Origin: Bacteroidia bacterium
GTDB lineage: Bacteria; Bacteroidota; Bacteroidia; UKL13-3
DNA length: 43,229 nt
Assembly: GCA_014376805.1 (NCBI GenBank)
Contig: JACMQU010000173.1
Span: 1-43,229 of the forward strand
Direction: 5' to 3'
In this document: positions 23,701-35,117 of the stretch, piece by piece
Position numbering within the stretch: position 1 is the stretch's first letter
Layout: every line of letters begins with the position of its first letter
Position numbers and translations under genes: made by a program
The notes under the pieces: model-generated
Databases searched by the model: none
Seen by the model: only the letters and a program-made list of their open reading frames with translations
Told to the model about the DNA's origin: nothing

Positions 23701-24957
23701 ATGAAAACGAATACACTCCCCGAAAAACACGTGTTTACACAATATCAGATCTTTCTAATTGCTATTATTGCTATTATTCAATTCAGCGTTATTCTCGACT
23801 TTATGGTACTTTCTCCATTAGGTGTTATTCTCTTAAAAGACCTTCAGATTAAGACGACCCAATTTGGATGGGTAGTTTCTGTTTATGCGTTTAGCGCAGG
23901 AATAGCCGGATTGCTGGCTGCTGGATTTGCAGATAAGTATGACCGTAAAATACTTTTACTGTTCTTTTATTGCGGCTTTATTACAGGAACTTTATTATGT
24001 GCAATAGCCTCTACTTATGAATTTTTATTAGTTGCCAGAATTATTACAGGTTTGTTTGGTGGTGTTATCGGATCAATAAGTATGGCTATAATTACCGACC
24101 TGTTTAAAATGGAAATACGCGGAAGAGTTATGGGCTTTGTACAAATGGCTTTTGCTGCCAGCCAGGTACTAGGTATACCGGTTGGCTTGTGGTTGGCAAA
24201 CCGCTATGGCTGGCATTCTCCCTTTTGGATGATTGCAGCTTTTTCTGCTATTGTTTGTATAATTATTTTCATTTATTTAAAACCGGTTAAAGAACATCTT
24301 AACTATAAAACGGATCTAAATCCAATTGATCATCTTATTGCAACTATCTCCAATAAGAATTATTTGAAGGGTTTTTTGGCCACATCTCTGTTAGCTACCG
24401 GCGGTTTTATGCTGATGCCTTTTGGAAGTGCTTTTAGTATTAATAATTTAAAAATTCCTATGGAATACCTTCCTTTATTATATGGTGTAACTGGCGTTTT
24501 TACAATTATTTTCGGTCCGTTATTAGGTAAGTTAAGTGATAAAACCGGTAAATACAGACTCTTCGTAATTGGTTCTGTTTTAAGTATCTTAATGGTGGCG
24601 GTTTATACCAATTTAGGCCCAACACCTTTATGGATGGTAATGGTATTAAATGTAATTCTGTTTGTTGGAATCACTTCCAGAATGATTTCTGCTTCTGCAT
24701 TAATGACAGCTATTCCCACTCAGCAATACAGGGGCGCTTTTATGAGCATAAATTCATCTATACAACAGATTTCAGGTGGCATTGCAGCTGCAGGTGCAGG
24801 AATGATAGTTGTTCAATCAAACTCCGGTGAATTATTACATTATCCCGCATTAGGACTTGTGGTGATTGTTTCTATGTTAATCACTATCGTACTTATGTAT
24901 ATTCTGAATGAACAGGTGCAGAAAAACAAAAATGTATCATCCATTAGCAAGATATAA
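23701..24957 (+). CDS. MFS transporter, DHA1-like drug/metabolite efflux
   Basis: A 418-residue inner-membrane transporter with 12 predicted helices. The loop between helices 2 and 3 has the MFS signature GFADKYDRKILLL, and a second, weaker copy GKLSDKTGKYRLF lies between helices 8 and 9. SVILDFMVLSPLGVIL in helix 1 and RIITGLFGGVIG in helix 4 fit the drug:H+ antiporter branch. It is the second gene of the TetR pair and is probably induced when the repressor releases the operator at 23047-23060. Likely role: proton-driven export of a hydrophobic compound. Substrate is unknown. Confidence 0.9.
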   Translation: MKTNTLPEKHVFTQYQIFLIAIIAIIQFSVILDFMVLSPLGVILLKDLQIKTTQFGWVVSVYAFSAGIAGLLAAGFADKYDRKILLLFFYCGFITGTLLCAIASTYEFLLVARIITGLFGGVIGSISMAIITDLFKMEIRGRVMGFVQMAFAASQVLGIPVGLWLANRYGWHSPFWMIAAFSAIVCIIIFIYLKPVKEHLNYKTDLNPIDHLIATISNKNYLKGFLATSLLATGGFMLMPFGSAFSINNLKIPMEYLPLLYGVTGVFTIIFGPLLGKLSDKTGKYRLFVIGSVLSILMVAVYTNLGPTPLWMVMVLNVILFVGITSRMISASALMTAIPTQQYRGAFMSINSSIQQISGGIAAAGAGMIVVQSNSGELLHYPALGLVVIVSMLITIVLMYILNEQVQKNKNVSSISKI

Positions 24958-24958
24958 A

Positions 24959-25174
24959 ATGGTGTGGGTATTAAAAACTTAAGTTAAAAATAAGGCACAG
25001 GTAAAGTTGCTGATTCTACTGTTGAACAATTTTGTTGCCACTAACGATAAATGGAATTTTGATTTGGACGACACGGATAAAATACTTCGAATTGAATGAT
25101 ACAACCTGGTAATAGAAGAATTAATAATTAATTTACAAAATGCAGGCTATACCTGCGAAGAACTAACAGGATAG
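24959..25174 (+). pseudogene. Decayed HMA-like (heavy-metal-associated fold) small protein gene
   Basis: The frame from ATG 24959 spans 71 codons and keeps its register to a final TAG, but contains an early TAA (codon 8) and a TGA (codon 48). The translation reads MVWVLKT*VKNKAQVKLL, then NDKWNFDLDDTDKILRIE*Y, then NLVIEELIINLQNAGYTCEE. This matches small Bacteroidota copper-chaperone-like proteins, with DLDDTDKILRIE and the C-terminal NAGYTCEEL. It starts 2 bp after the MFS stop. Point mutations without frameshifts suggest recent loss. Confidence 0.75.
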
Positions 25175-25352
25175 AACAAATTCTGATTTGGATGGCAGTT
25201 AAAAATGTAGCAAATGATGTTGTTACCCATTATACCTTTTAAATGTTTTTCATTATTTAAATAAGGATGGTTAATAAATGTTATCCTAATTATTTCTTAA
25301 TTAAAAAATGTTTTTTGAAAGAACATTGATAAAGTTTACCTTGCTTATAAAT

Positions 25353-26066
25353 ATGAAAAACGTACTCCTTTTACTTAACCTTATTATGTTAAGTTCTACC
25401 CTCTTTTCACAAACAGAATATCAGTCTCATGTGGCAAATAAATTAAGTTTTCAGGCCGGTATCAATGCTACAGATTTTATAAAACAGTTTATTGTTCTAA
25501 ATAATAATAACCTCAATCTTCCACTTTCCCCTTACCTGATAAACTTTAAAGTATTTCAGAATGTTTTTTTTAAAAGGGAGGACCTGAAGTTAGGTTTGAG
25601 AGCAGGCACGGGGTATAACTTTAAAGAGTCATCGGCAACAAACAATAATTCTTCCAGCGATTTTATAACACGGATTGAAAAATTCGATTTTCGTATTGGG
25701 ATTGAATTACAGCAGGCAATTTCTAAAAGACTTGTTGTTTTTTATGGTGCTGATTATTTTGTTCACGATGAAAAAAATCATACAGAAAGCCGCATCCTCA
25801 ACACGCCTAGTCCTCCTCAAAATTCGGATCCAACCATAACTGAAGATAAACTGACTTATAAAGGCATAAGTGGTGTTATGGGATTGCAGTTTAATTTTAA
25901 TAAGCATTTGAATATAAATACAGAAATGCTGCTGGGTTACAGAACCGGTCAGGGAAATACAACCTTATCCGGACCTAATTTTCCTAAGGGCAGAAGAGAT
26001 GCAAACGGAATCAGGGAATTCTTTCTGATCCCACCATCTTTTATTAACCTGAATTTTATGTTCTGA
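25353..26066 (+). CDS. Secreted beta-barrel-type protein, unknown function
   Basis: A 237-residue exported protein. I use the ATG at 25353, which gives a clean signal peptide (MKNVLLLLNLIMLSSTLFSQ); an ATG at 25308 would add 15 residues before it. The mature part alternates hydrophobic and polar residues in strands such as LKLGLRAGTGYNF, KFDFRIGIELQQAIS, RLVVFYGADYFV and ISGVMGLQFNFNKHLNIN. It ends with PPSFINLNFMF, a terminal-Phe pattern typical of outer-membrane beta-barrels. It is probably a porin-like or structural outer-membrane protein. The cytochrome c peroxidase gene follows 73 bp later. Confidence 0.75.
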   Translation: MKNVLLLLNLIMLSSTLFSQTEYQSHVANKLSFQAGINATDFIKQFIVLNNNNLNLPLSPYLINFKVFQNVFFKREDLKLGLRAGTGYNFKESSATNNNSSSDFITRIEKFDFRIGIELQQAISKRLVVFYGADYFVHDEKNHTESRILNTPSPPQNSDPTITEDKLTYKGISGVMGLQFNFNKHLNINTEMLLGYRTGQGNTTLSGPNFPKGRRDANGIREFFLIPPSFINLNFMF

Positions 26067-26139
26067 TGAGTTTCTATATTTTATTAGCATCTGCGCCAAA
26101 ACTTAAGCATGAATAGATAAACATTTAAAAATAAAAATT

Positions 26140-27315
26140 ATGAAAACTAATTTAATTCATTGGAACAAATTTTTGGTATTATTAGTGTTAGCCGTTTTTG
26201 TAGGGGCTTTAGGTTGTAAAAAGCAAAATAACAAAGAAAATTTAACTGCATACCTCGCACCACAACTTCCAGATCAGCCTTATGATTATAGTGTAAATAC
26301 TAACAGAAATACGAAGCATTTGCAGACCTTTAATAGTATTACTGCTCAAATAATACCCATTAATAATAATATTGCTACACTGGGAAGGGTTATATTTTAT
26401 GATAAGATGCTTTCCATTAATAATGCCATAGCATGCGCAAGTTGCCATAAGCAGGAAATGGCCTTTGCAGATGGAGAAAAATTTAGTATGGGCTTTGCAA
26501 ATATGCTCACTAAAAGAAATTCGATGGCCATAATTAATCCAATCTTTTCCCAGGCAATGCATAGCGGTTTCTTTTGGGATATAAGAGAAACTGAATTGAA
26601 TATGATGGTGATTAAACCCGTTCAAAACCATATTGAAATGGGGTTCGATACTATCGCAAATGTTATTGCAAAAATGAAAAGCGTGCCTTATTACGCAAAT
26701 CTGTTTCAGAAAGCTTATGCATCAAACGAAATTACAGTTGACAAAATAAGAGAAAGCCTTACACAATTTCTGTTAAGCATGGTTACCATTAATTCGCCCT
26801 ATGATCTGGCAGCAGAAAATAATTTTGCTACCTTTACACCACAGGAGTTCAGAGGCTGGGAAATTTTCTCAAAAGAAGGAAAGTGTTTGAATTGTCATGG
26901 TGGTGATATCTCTAATGGATGGGTCGAAACAATTGCAAATATAGGCCTTGACGATAAATATACAGATAAAGGAATACCTAATGTAAATAGAATAATTAAA
27001 AATGCTAATGAAAGCCCTTCAGAAGGGTATTTTAAGATTCCATCTTTAAGAAATATAGCGCTAACAGGTCCATATATGCATGATGGCCGGTTTAGCACTT
27101 TAGATCAGGTGGTGGAGCATTATAACTCAGGAATTAAAAACCATCCCGATTTGCACTGGAACTTAAGAAGAAATGGAACTTCTTTACCAATTAAATTAAA
27201 TTTAACACAAGCAAATAAAGCCGCTTTGGTAGCATTTTTGAAGACACTAACCGATAAAAATTTCATTACGGATCCAAAATTTTCAGATCCCTTTGTGGGC
27301 ATGGCTTTGAATTAA
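26140..27315 (+). CDS. Dihaem cytochrome c peroxidase/MauG-family lipoprotein
   Basis: A 391-residue periplasmic lipoprotein. The signal peptide ends in a good lipobox, VGALGC, with C26 as the lipid acceptor. Two haem-c sites are present: C99-A-S-C-H103 and C249-L-N-C-H253. The family helix LTGPYMHDGRFSTLDQVVEHY sits near the C-terminus. ATLGRVIFYDKMLS and the first haem segment MAFADGEKFS are typical of the CCP/MauG group. Known reaction: peroxide reduction using electrons from small cytochromes or, in MauG-like members, oxidation of a protein substrate. Electron donor unknown. The gene sits between an outer-membrane-type protein and an MFS transporter. Confidence 0.93.
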   Translation: MKTNLIHWNKFLVLLVLAVFVGALGCKKQNNKENLTAYLAPQLPDQPYDYSVNTNRNTKHLQTFNSITAQIIPINNNIATLGRVIFYDKMLSINNAIACASCHKQEMAFADGEKFSMGFANMLTKRNSMAIINPIFSQAMHSGFFWDIRETELNMMVIKPVQNHIEMGFDTIANVIAKMKSVPYYANLFQKAYASNEITVDKIRESLTQFLLSMVTINSPYDLAAENNFATFTPQEFRGWEIFSKEGKCLNCHGGDISNGWVETIANIGLDDKYTDKGIPNVNRIIKNANESPSEGYFKIPSLRNIALTGPYMHDGRFSTLDQVVEHYNSGIKNHPDLHWNLRRNGTSLPIKLNLTQANKAALVAFLKTLTDKNFITDPKFSDPFVGMALN

Positions 27316-27407
27316 TAAAATCAGTCCTTTATAGGTATTTTATAATAAAAGATATTAGGTTATTTTTGTTTTAGGCAAATCTATTGTCTGATCCAACATA
27401 ATTAATA

Positions 27408-28580
27408 TTGAAGTATATAACAAGAACAGTCTGGATTCTTTCGTTGGTAAGTTTATTCACCGATTTAGCCAGCGAAATGCTTTATCCTATAATGCCGGTG
27501 TATTTAAAAAGTATAGGTTTTTCTATTGTATTGATAGGGATTCTGGAAGGTTTTGCCGAAGCTACTGCCGGATTAAGTAAAGGATATTTTGGAAAATTGT
27601 CTGATGTAACTGCAAAACGGGTTCCTTTTGTGCAGTTCGGTTATGCAATGAGCGCCATCTCCAAACCTATGATGGCAATTTTCATTCATCCATTGTGGAT
27701 CTTTCTGGCAAGGTCGGTTGATCGTTTTGGTAAAGGCATCAGAACAGGGGCGAGGGATGCAATTTTATCTGATGAAGCAACACCCCAAACAAAAGGTAAA
27801 GTGTTCGGGTTTCATCGTTCAATGGATACTTTTGGTGCAGTATTAGGTCCATGTCTGGCATTACTCTATCTGTATTATTATCCTGCCCAATACAAAACAT
27901 TATTTTTCATAGCTTTTATACCCGGTATTTTAGCATTAATCGCTTCCCTCTATTTAAAGGAAAAACCACGCGTTAGCATATTTGCAAAAAAAGTAGTCAG
28001 GCCATTTTCTTTTCTGAGCTATTGGAAAGAAAGTCCTGCGCAATATCGCAAACTTGTAAGTGGGCTCTTAGGTTTTACTTTATTTAACAGTTCAGATGTC
28101 TTTCTTTTACTGAAAGTAAAGGAATCCGGCTTAAGTGATCAATGGGTGATTGGCGTTTATATTTTTTATAACCTGATATATGCATTATTTGCTATGCCGG
28201 TTGGCATTATTGCGGATAGAATTGGATTGAAAAAAACTTATATTGCTGGCCTGATTTTGTTTACTATTGTATATGCCGGAATGGCATTTAATACAAACAA
28301 CTATATTTTCTTTGTCTTGTTTTTTCTCTATGGTTTGTATGCAGCTGCAACAGAAGGGATATCAAAAGCCTGGATCAGCAATATAATAGATAAGAAGGAT
28401 ACAGCAACTGCTATAGGCACCTATTCAGCATTTCAAAGCATTTGCACGTTGGTGGCAAGTTCGCTGGCAGGGCTTATCTGGTATAGGTATGGAATGGCTG
28501 CGACTTTTATAGTTACTAGTTTTGCTACCCTGTTTGTTATACTGTATTTTGTATTTGTTGGTAACAAGAAATATTCATAA
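27408..28580 (+). CDS. MFS transporter
   Basis: A 390-residue inner-membrane transporter with 11-12 helices. It shows an N-terminal SLFTDLASEMLYPIMPVYL helix, the loop signature GYFGKLSDVTAKRVPFV, and RSVDRFGKGIRTGARDAIL, which mark a distinct MFS group widespread in Bacteroidota. A second-half loop, GIIADRIGLKKTY, is the mirrored motif. The start used is TTG at 27408; no convincing upstream ATG in frame was seen. Substrate is unknown. The gene is 92 bp after the cytochrome peroxidase and could be transcribed with it. Confidence 0.88.
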   Translation: MKYITRTVWILSLVSLFTDLASEMLYPIMPVYLKSIGFSIVLIGILEGFAEATAGLSKGYFGKLSDVTAKRVPFVQFGYAMSAISKPMMAIFIHPLWIFLARSVDRFGKGIRTGARDAILSDEATPQTKGKVFGFHRSMDTFGAVLGPCLALLYLYYYPAQYKTLFFIAFIPGILALIASLYLKEKPRVSIFAKKVVRPFSFLSYWKESPAQYRKLVSGLLGFTLFNSSDVFLLLKVKESGLSDQWVIGVYIFYNLIYALFAMPVGIIADRIGLKKTYIAGLILFTIVYAGMAFNTNNYIFFVLFFLYGLYAAATEGISKAWISNIIDKKDTATAIGTYSAFQSICTLVASSLAGLIWYRYGMAATFIVTSFATLFVILYFVFVGNKKYS

Positions 28581-28796
28581 TGTTAAATTTATTTGAATTG
28601 AGTCAGCAATAAAGTGAGGTCTTATTAATTGCCGTGTTAATAAGAAAAATGAAATGAACGGCTGAACCAAATGAATAAGTGTTTAAAAAACAATGAATTA
28701 ATTTAACTCATAGTAAAAATTTTATAGTGTTTCATTTTAAAAGTTATTGTAAGTTCTTAAATTTTCTGCTTACTATGCAATGGTAGAATGTCATTC

Positions 28797-28814
28797 ATAT
28801 AATTGCAATTATAT
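28797..28814. promoter_or_regulatory. Perfect 18-bp palindrome upstream of a glycosyltransferase gene
   Basis: ATATAATTGCAATTATAT is a perfect palindrome centred 52 bp upstream of the ATG at 28857. It is AT-rich, which lowers the weight, but its position fits an operator. Confidence 0.4.
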
Positions 28815-28856
28815 CTTTCATAAAAATACACCTTCCAGTTTTCTTATTATAGTTTG

Positions 28857-30449
28857 ATGAAATTAAATTTTAAGTCGGGTACTATTCTATTTTATACAAT
28901 GCTGTTAATAGTGCTTATGCATGTTTATCTGGCAAAACAGAAAGTTATGTACGGAGGCGATGAAATAATTTCTTACTTATGTGCTACTGTAAACCAGGAT
29001 AATTACTCAGTCGTGCTTCATCAACAACCCCCATACGGGAAACTTGTACCGGCAGGTGAATGGAAGAAATTCTTTGAGATTAATGAACCGTATGCTTATA
29101 ACAGAATTGCAATCGACCTGAGTAAAACGGATCTGCATCCTCCACTTTATTTCTGGATCCTTCACACTTTTACTGTATGGTTTGGTATGCATAATTTTAA
29201 TGGAATTATATTAAATTTCCTCTTTCAGTTGCTCACTTTATGGCCACTGTTTAAACTAGCCTCCCTTTTATTAAAAAACCGGGTTAAAGCAGCTTATGTG
29301 GTATTTTTCTGGAGTTTTACACCTGCACTAATTAGTGGGGTATTATATTTTGCCAGGCCTTATATGCTGCTCTCACTTATTCATATTTGCTATGCATTAA
29401 CCTTTTTTAGTTATTTTATGAAACAGGAAAATCTACTCCATAGAATAATGCTGCTTCTTATAACTACCATGGGTTTACTTGTACATTACAGTTTTTTCAT
29501 TACCGGTTTGTGTTATCTGTTAATAGCCGTATTGTATTTTCGCAAAACTGCATACCGCAAATTATTATTTATAGTTTTGGTATGGATTATATCTGTAATT
29601 ATTCTTTGGTTAATTCACCCGCATTTTTCAAACTCTTTTATACTGCAACAAGAGCGTACAACCTCATTTAGTTTTCATCAACTAATAGCAAGAATAGGAA
29701 AAACAGGGATTGGGTTCATGCAGTTTCTGATACCCGTAATGATGATGAAGCATTCCTTAATGATGTTATCAGAAACTTTTTTATGGATATTTTTCTTAGG
29801 GGGAACAATCATTTTAATAACGTTAATTCTTGTTTATAAAAATACGTTGAAGCACTTATCTTTAAAGGTGATAACCCATCTGCGACATGACTTTTTTTTA
29901 CCCACTGTTATACTTATTTCGCTTGCCGCAATTGCTCCTTATCTACTTTTTATTTTTCCTTTCCATGCCATGGGTGGTCAGTATCTCATTTCAGTTTACC
30001 CTTACCTGGCTATGCTTTTGGTGCTGCTATTTTATCGCAGCAACTACGCGGTTAAAACTGGTCTGATCACCATTTTTTGCCTGGGATCAATTGTAACTTT
30101 GTTTGACTTTTATAATCTGCAAAATAATAAATACGGGGTATTGATCAACCGGCTCCAACAACAAAAATTGATAATAGCAGATAATACGGACAGGCGCTCA
30201 TTTCCGAGGTTAATTCCATACCTGAAACCTGAACAACTTATATTACTGATAAATAAAGATGATAGAAAGTTCGACTCAACCCTTCAGGCCATAAACAATT
30301 TGTATCCGAACTACACCTTGATCAGTTCTGTGCAAACAGGTTATGAAAAACAAAAATTTGTTTCGGCTGATCCTTCAAAACAATTTGATTTGGAAGATGG
30401 AATTTTATGGGTTATAACGGAACATCACCCTAAAAAACAGTATTACTAA
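28857..30449 (+). CDS. GT-C family membrane glycosyltransferase (PMT/GT39-like)
   Basis: A 530-residue polytopic membrane protein with about 10 helices. The first periplasmic loop starts MYGGDEIISYL, with the Asp-Glu pair (D35-E36) typical of GT-C enzymes. DLHPPLYFWILHTFTVWFG follows, the HPPLYF motif of GT39/ArnT-like transferases. The C-terminal 130 residues form a soluble periplasmic domain. Known family chemistry: transfer of a sugar from a polyprenyl-phosphate donor to a lipid, glycan or protein on the periplasmic side. I start at ATG 28857; a TTG at 28854 would add one residue. Acceptor is unknown; no glycan cluster is nearby. Confidence 0.8.
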   Translation: MKLNFKSGTILFYTMLLIVLMHVYLAKQKVMYGGDEIISYLCATVNQDNYSVVLHQQPPYGKLVPAGEWKKFFEINEPYAYNRIAIDLSKTDLHPPLYFWILHTFTVWFGMHNFNGIILNFLFQLLTLWPLFKLASLLLKNRVKAAYVVFFWSFTPALISGVLYFARPYMLLSLIHICYALTFFSYFMKQENLLHRIMLLLITTMGLLVHYSFFITGLCYLLIAVLYFRKTAYRKLLFIVLVWIISVIILWLIHPHFSNSFILQQERTTSFSFHQLIARIGKTGIGFMQFLIPVMMMKHSLMMLSETFLWIFFLGGTIILITLILVYKNTLKHLSLKVITHLRHDFFLPTVILISLAAIAPYLLFIFPFHAMGGQYLISVYPYLAMLLVLLFYRSNYAVKTGLITIFCLGSIVTLFDFYNLQNNKYGVLINRLQQQKLIIADNTDRRSFPRLIPYLKPEQLILLINKDDRKFDSTLQAINNLYPNYTLISSVQTGYEKQKFVSADPSKQFDLEDGILWVITEHHPKKQYY

Positions 30450-30596
30450 TTTATCCGGAAAGATAAAACATACGGTGTACGCACTTGCAACTAAAAAAAC
30501 GAGAAAAATACTAATTTTATTCATGGATGAATACGTGAATTCATAGCGGACAATCAATTTATATCCGAACAATAAAAAACGATTTAAAAGAAAAGT

Positions 30597-31241
30597 ATGA
30601 AAACAGGGTTTGTAGTATTCAGTATGGTAATTTGCTTAAGTTGTACTTTTAATTATACTGCCGAAAGCCCATTGCTGGAAGCTAATGACACGGCACAACA
30701 AAAAAAAATACAGCTCAAAAATTTCTATGATACTTTACGCTACCCGGGTTTACCTGAGGTACAAACGCAACTCAGAGAATTTGATTTTTATACGGGCCCA
30801 AATTCAGGTTTTCATACACAAATAAATATGCAACAAGCATGCAGCGAATGTTGTAAAGCTTATAAAAGAGTAACAGATAGCCTTGCGGGGTTTACGGTTT
30901 ATTTTGTTAAAAAGGATTGTGGGAATAAAGGTTTTTTAAATGCCCAGTACCTTTTTAGCAATGGCCGCCTTGCTTTAACGCGCAATTTTAGTGTGGTTAG
31001 TGAACATCCAGCCGATAGTGTTCCTTCAAGTATGCTTGTTGAGGAACGGATTTATAACTTTGGATCAGAAAAAGTGATTATGAAAAGCCGCAAAAAAACA
31101 ATAAGAAGACTTACTGATCTCACCTTTACTGAACCGTTTAAAAGTATAGAAATGCAAGAGAAGAAAACCAGAATTCTTATCATGAAGATTAAAGAGTTTA
31201 AGGATAACCTTAATCTCAGTGAGCAAAACGGGATTGAATAA
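30597..31241 (+). CDS. Putative lipoprotein, unknown function
   Basis: I do not recognise this 214-residue protein. It starts with a short signal sequence (MKTGFVVFSMVICLSCTFNY), where CLSC could be a loose lipobox with the second Cys as acceptor. A helical region follows, then a cysteine cluster ACSECCKAYKRVTDS, and FVKKDCGNKG in a beta-rich middle. The C-terminal 70 residues are rich in Lys/Arg/Glu and end with a long helix. It has 147 bp upstream and a strong hairpin 150 bp downstream. Probably a periplasmic or outer-membrane-anchored protein; the Cys cluster could form disulfides or bind metal. Confidence 0.6.
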   Translation: MKTGFVVFSMVICLSCTFNYTAESPLLEANDTAQQKKIQLKNFYDTLRYPGLPEVQTQLREFDFYTGPNSGFHTQINMQQACSECCKAYKRVTDSLAGFTVYFVKKDCGNKGFLNAQYLFSNGRLALTRNFSVVSEHPADSVPSSMLVEERIYNFGSEKVIMKSRKKTIRRLTDLTFTEPFKSIEMQEKKTRILIMKIKEFKDNLNLSEQNGIE

Positions 31242-31819
31242 AACAATACAGAACGAGCTGTTGAGTTACGGTAGTGATTAATAATCTGGAAAGTCCTTGT
31301 TAAATTTCTACATTTATTTAAAGCAAAATGATTTATTTATACTGCAAATTGTAAGATGAATTTTAAAATTACGGATCAATCATAAACGGCTTTACATAAG
31401 AATAGCAACCCGGGAGTTGCTTTTCTTATGTAATCAAATCAAATTTTTTTTATCACCCCACATTGTCAACAATTATTGTGTATGTTGCTCTTAAATGCAA
31501 AGCAGCAGGCAAAATCTGAATAAGTTCTTTATGAATTATATAGTATAGTTTTTCTTCAGCTCACATATATTTTTTATGGCATTGTTAATGTTATTTATTT
31601 TGATAAAAAGGTCCATTATTAATATTCTATCAAACAAATCTTTTCATTTTAAAGTATCTTATATAGCTGATGGGCTAATCCGTTGGCAGGCAGTCTTTGA
31701 GTAGTTAGTTTAAATTTAAGCACATTTTTTTAGCTCCCATCACAATTCCTATGCGGGTAAGCAATACTGATCCGGATTTAGCATCAAAAGAATTCATGTA
31801 TTAAAAGAGAACTGAGACT
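31242..31819. other. Convergent intergenic region holding a strong hairpin
   Basis: No gene is supported on either strand. Apart from the hairpin at 31392-31433, which lies between two converging transcripts, the DNA is AT-rich without clear repeats or a promoter of the TAnnTTTG type. Confidence 0.5.
31392..31433. terminator. Strong bidirectional terminator hairpin
   Basis: TTACATAAGAATAGCAAC (31392-31409) pairs with the complement at 31416-31433 over 17 of 18 positions, around a CCGGGA loop. It sits between converging genes. AT-rich sequence follows on both sides, including a T-run at 31444-31451 on the plus strand. Confidence 0.65.
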
Positions 31820-32536
31820 TTAGTAATCTAAAGTACGACTGTGGTCCATTACGTATTTCCAGATTTCGAGCACTTGTTCAATGTGTATTTCATAGGGCTT
31901 ATAAACAGGATTATTGGAAACCAGAATGAGTCTTTTATTTTTAGCGATTTCGTTGTAAACACGTTTAAAAACAATGCCATCTTCTTTGGTTAGTACAACA
32001 TAACATTCCCCATCGCGAAGGCTCATCCAATCTTCAACATATTCGCAGGTTACATAGGTTTTATCCTGCACAGGCAACATAGAATCTCCACTTAACTGAA
32101 AGCTGCGGTATTTCTTGCGGTTATCTAAAAAGGGTAAACTAAACTGAGGCAGCTCGCTTATATAACTGCTGTCTGTATAACCCGCAGTGTAACCTGCCCT
32201 TGCTTTTTCAGAAACCATTTCAATATTATCAATATTGTGCCGGTTGGTGGTGGTGGCAATAATGCGTAAGTATTTGCCCTTTATGTAATCTTCCAGTCCG
32301 CGCTCTAATTCACCTACTTTAGATTCGGGAAGGGTATTGAGGTCTATACGAAGTAAAGTATCGAGGCTGATGCGGAAATAATCGGAAATCCGCATGGCCA
32401 TATCAATGGGCGGCGAGGCAATATTATTCTCGTAACTGTTAAGTACTGAGCGTTTGGATTCTAAGGCTAATGCCATTTCTTCCTGGCTGAAATTTTTACG
32501 TTTACGCAAAAACTTTATGTTGGCTGACAGATACAT
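31820..32536 (-). CDS. XRE-family / S24 LexA-like repressor
   Basis: A 238-residue regulator. Residues 1-60 form an XRE helix-turn-helix: IKFLRKRKNFSQEEMALAL and RSVLNSYENNIASPPIDMA. The C-terminal half is an S24 peptidase domain with the Ser nucleophile S152 in GDSMLP and the Lys partner K191 in GIVFKRV. Candidate self-cleavage bonds are A114-G115 and A118-G119 (RAGYTAGY). Known behaviour: LexA/cI-type repressors are cleaved on DNA damage, but many Bacteroidota members are general regulators and not the SOS LexA. Its promoter carries several TTAACAA boxes, which suggests self-control. It is divergent from ligA. Confidence 0.9.
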   Translation of the reverse strand: MYLSANIKFLRKRKNFSQEEMALALESKRSVLNSYENNIASPPIDMAMRISDYFRISLDTLLRIDLNTLPESKVGELERGLEDYIKGKYLRIIATTTNRHNIDNIEMVSEKARAGYTAGYTDSSYISELPQFSLPFLDNRKKYRSFQLSGDSMLPVQDKTYVTCEYVEDWMSLRDGECYVVLTKEDGIVFKRVYNEIAKNKRLILVSNNPVYKPYEIHIEQVLEIWKYVMDHSRTLDY

Positions 32537-34928
<2,392 letters not shown>

Positions 34929-35117
34929 ATGCGCACTGTTTTTTGCTATTGTTAAAACGCTGAATCATTTTAAACACCTGTTTTTTGATCCTATCAATGC
35001 CTATTAAAATCTCTACTGTTTTTTTAGAGAAGACATGCGTGATGTTATCAATATTTTTTATATTTTACGGCCTTATAAAACTAAAAAGATCTCAATTTAA
35101 TTACCTTTAACTACTTT

